Shown: positions 62,549 to 64,000 of the stretch, piece after piece
Position numbering within the stretch: position 1 is the first letter of the stretch
Layout: every line of letters begins with the position of its first letter
Source: JACVRW01 sp963827065
Lineage (GTDB): Bacteria; Actinomycetota; Thermoleophilia; Solirubrobacterales; Thermoleophilaceae
NCBI GenBank assembly: GCA_963827065.1
Contig: CAWGZM010000008.1
Location: 186,001-250,000, forward strand
DNA: 64,000 nt
Direction of reading: 5' to 3'
Notes under the pieces: model-generated
Told to the model about the DNA's origin: nothing
Seen by the model: only the letters and a program-made list of their open reading frames with translations
Databases searched by the model: none
Translations under genes and position numbers: made by a program

Positions 62549-63766
62549 TCAGCCGATGGCGCCGGCGTACAACGATTCGCTGCCGAGCGCAGCCGGGTCG
62601 TCGAGCGCCTGCCGGCGTGACATCGCCACCGCTCCGCGCACGGCGGCCTCGCTCCCGAGCCGGGCCGCGAGCACCGCGCAGCCCGAGCCGTCGCCCGCGA
62701 GCAGCCGCCTGTGGAGCTCGTTCTCGATCGGCTCGCGCAGCCATTCGGTCAGCGGCGCGAAGTAGCCGCCGAGCAGGAGCGCCTCGGGATTCAGCAGGTT
62801 GACCGCCACCGCGGCGGCGATCCCGAGCGTGTGCCCAACCTGGCTGAGCGCCTCGAGCGTCTTCACGTGACCGCCGCGCGCCGATTCGGCGAGCATCGCG
62901 CCCGGCCACTCCGGGCGTGAGCCGGCGCAGCGCACGCGGGGGTCCCAGCCGGCGAGCCGCAGGATCGCCTCCTGACCCGCGAGCCGCTCGAGGCAGCCGC
63001 GCGAGCCGCACGGGCACGGCGGGCCGTAGGCGTCGATCGTGAGGTGCCCGATCTCGCCGCCGAACCCGCGCGCGCCCCGGAACAGGTCGCCGCCGATCAC
63101 GATGCCGGCCCCGATGCCGATCTCGCCGGAGATGTAGACGAAGTCGCGCAGGCCCCTCCCGGCTCCGTCGGTCAGCTCGGCGAGGGCGCCCAGGTTCGCC
63201 TCGTTCTCGATGTTCACGGGGCCGAGCGCATCGCTCAGCATCCGCGTGACCGGGACGTCCTCCCAGTGCAGGTTGGGAGCCATGACGACACCGCCGAAGT
63301 CGTCGACGATGCCGGGCACGGCGAGCGTTGCGGCGGCCGGGCGCCGGCCCGCGGCGAACGGCTGGTCGAGAGCCTGCCGGGCGAGCAGCTCGAGCCTCGA
63401 GATCACCTGCTCCGGGCGCTGGCGATTGTCGCTCTCCACGAATGAGCGGTGCAGCACCACACCGCTCAGGTCGGCGGCCCACACGGCCAGGTAGTCGACG
63501 TTGATCTCGAGCCCGAGGACGTACGGTCCCCGCGGGTCGAGTTCGACGTTCTGCGCGGGCCGCCCGACCGCCCCGGGACGCTCCTGGCCGGACTCACGCA
63601 CCAGGCCCAGCTCCACCAGCTCCGCCACGAGGCTCGACACCGTGCTCTTGTTGAGGCCGGTCTCGAGCGCCAGCGTCGCGCGTGAGCGCGGGCCCCGCAG
63701 CGCCACCTCGCGCAGGACGAGGCTGAGGTTGTGACGGCGTACGTCGCGTGGGTCGGCCGGCTTCAT
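62549..63766 (-). CDS. ROK-family transcriptional repressor (XylR-like)
   Basis: 405 residues from ATG 63766. A winged helix at about 8-70 (VRRHNLSLVLREVALRGPRS, LETGLNKSTVSSLVAELVEL) precedes the ROK sugar-kinase-like domain: YVLGLEINVDYLAVWAADLS, AVPGIVDDFGGVVM, NIENEANLGALAEL, GIGAGIVIGGDLFRGARGF, GEIGHLTID and the zinc motif CPCGSRGCLE. It overlaps the xylose isomerase gene in ATGA, so xylose or a related sugar is the likely effector. Confidence 0.9.
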   Translation of the reverse strand: MKPADPRDVRRHNLSLVLREVALRGPRSRATLALETGLNKSTVSSLVAELVELGLVRESGQERPGAVGRPAQNVELDPRGPYVLGLEINVDYLAVWAADLSGVVLHRSFVESDNRQRPEQVISRLELLARQALDQPFAAGRRPAAATLAVPGIVDDFGGVVMAPNLHWEDVPVTRMLSDALGPVNIENEANLGALAELTDGAGRGLRDFVYISGEIGIGAGIVIGGDLFRGARGFGGEIGHLTIDAYGPPCPCGSRGCLERLAGQEAILRLAGWDPRVRCAGSRPEWPGAMLAESARGGHVKTLEALSQVGHTLGIAAAVAVNLLNPEALLLGGYFAPLTEWLREPIENELHRRLLAGDGSGCAVLAARLGSEAAVRGAVAMSRRQALDDPAALGSESLYAGAIG

Positions 63767-64000
63767 CGGAGCCCGAGCAGGAGGTCCACAACGAGCTGGT
63801 CGACGCGCTCGTTGAAGCACTCGCGGCCACGCAGCGCCTCGAGGTCGTGCTGTTCGGCCAAGAGCGCGTCTGCCGCCTCGCGCGAGTAGGGCCCGATCGT
63901 GTCCAGCGCGAGCTCGGGCACCTTCGCCTCCTCGAGCGCCGTCTGGATCTCGGCGTCGTCGTTCATCCGCGCCGCCCGGTCGCGCAGTGCGAGGTAGGTG
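63763..64000 (-). CDS. xylA: Xylose isomerase, C-terminal part (runs off the window)
   Basis: The frame is open from base 64000 and ends at 63763. The 79 visible residues begin TYLALRDRAARMNDDAEIQT and continue ALEEAKVPELALDTIG and ECFNERVDQLVVDLLLGLR. This matches the C-terminal arm of actinobacterial XylA (TYLxLKEKAAxFxxDxEVQ ... LDQLAVEHLLG). XylA converts xylose to xylulose. The ROK regulator follows with a 4-base overlap, as in xyl operons. The catalytic part lies outside the window. Confidence 0.78.
   Translation of the reverse strand, partial: TYLALRDRAARMNDDAEIQTALEEAKVPELALDTIGPYSREAADALLAEQHDLEALRGRECFNERVDQLVVDLLLGLR

Noticed and set aside
1..64000. tRNA, rRNA or other structured RNA genes and a replication origin
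   Set aside because: No cloverleaf, rRNA core motif or DnaA-box cluster was recognised by eye; a covariance-model scan would be needed to exclude small RNAs.

Overview
This is a 64 kb piece of a high-GC, gene-dense bacterial chromosome. Codon use (G/C at almost every third position), TAG/TGA stops, GTG and TTG starts, and gene content (a KorAB 2-oxoacid:ferredoxin oxidoreductase, a three-gene proton-translocating transhydrogenase, SpoIIE/STAS switch proteins, an AbiEi/DUF559-type gene) suggest an actinobacterium, probably of the Thermoleophilia/Solirubrobacterales type. That placement is inference; no rRNA or tRNA gene was seen. Coding density is very high. The only stretch over 300 bases without an intact gene (6865-7229) holds the remains of a MOSC-domain gene. 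All other gaps are under 200 bases.

Layout. 1-3242: end of a glycine-betaine-type binding protein, a small membrane protein, and a coupled TetR - mtnA - class II aldolase - GNAT set that fits 5'-deoxy-/methylthio-nucleoside salvage. 3309-6864: a tungstate (or molybdate) uptake operon, tupABC, headed by a one-component GntR-PBP regulator whose start codon lies in a 9-bp inverted repeat. 6898-18456: MOSC relic, korAB, a DUF1254 exported protein, pntAA-AB-B, pcm, a CapA-like protein, galK and a secreted glycerophosphodiesterase. 18503-21918: a small conserved protein, an AbiEi/DUF559 gene bracketed by two copies of one hairpin, an SDR, a rhodanese and a PfkB kinase. 21990-28069: arfB, an IS481-family element with target duplication, a Pro/Thr-rich membrane protein, an HxlR regulator with palindromic operator, a degenerate protease and HtrA pair with a truncated haemoglobin, an NlpC/P60 lipoprotein and a DUF1244 protein. 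28091-33687: a repeat-containing tail-anchored protein with a 3Fe-4S ferredoxin, a broken DHFR-like gene, and an FMO-SDR-ALDH operon facing an alpha/beta hydrolase. 33684-44654: STAS and SpoIIE/HATPase switch, M23 peptidase, ECF sigma with SnoaL-like tail plus MFS exporter, PH-domain protein, VOC protein, DmpA-like peptidase, LysR, DUF2007 protein.

44742-60630 ends with the largest coherent unit. A leftward operon livH-livM-substrate-binding protein-livG-livF-cupin-Tm1-like-PEP hydrolase-like diverges from a rightward operon of FAD oxidase, TIM-barrel isomerase, Tm1-like, creatininase, DeoR, second TIM-barrel isomerase and Gfo/Idh/MocA dehydrogenase. The two arms share a 65-bp control region with a CTTGACA/TGTCAAG repeat. 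It looks like an uptake and breakdown locus for an unidentified carbohydrate or sugar conjugate; livM carries a one-base frameshift. The window closes with a DUF5519 protein, an EEP-family phosphatase/nuclease, a Nudix hydrolase, a ROK regulator and the 3' end of a xylose isomerase gene.

Two architectural points stand out. Half of the convergent gene pairs share a CTAG tetranucleotide that serves as TAG stop on both strands, and the IS481 element sits in exactly such a site. The AbiEi/DUF559 gene begins and ends inside copies of one hairpin, like a compact cassette.
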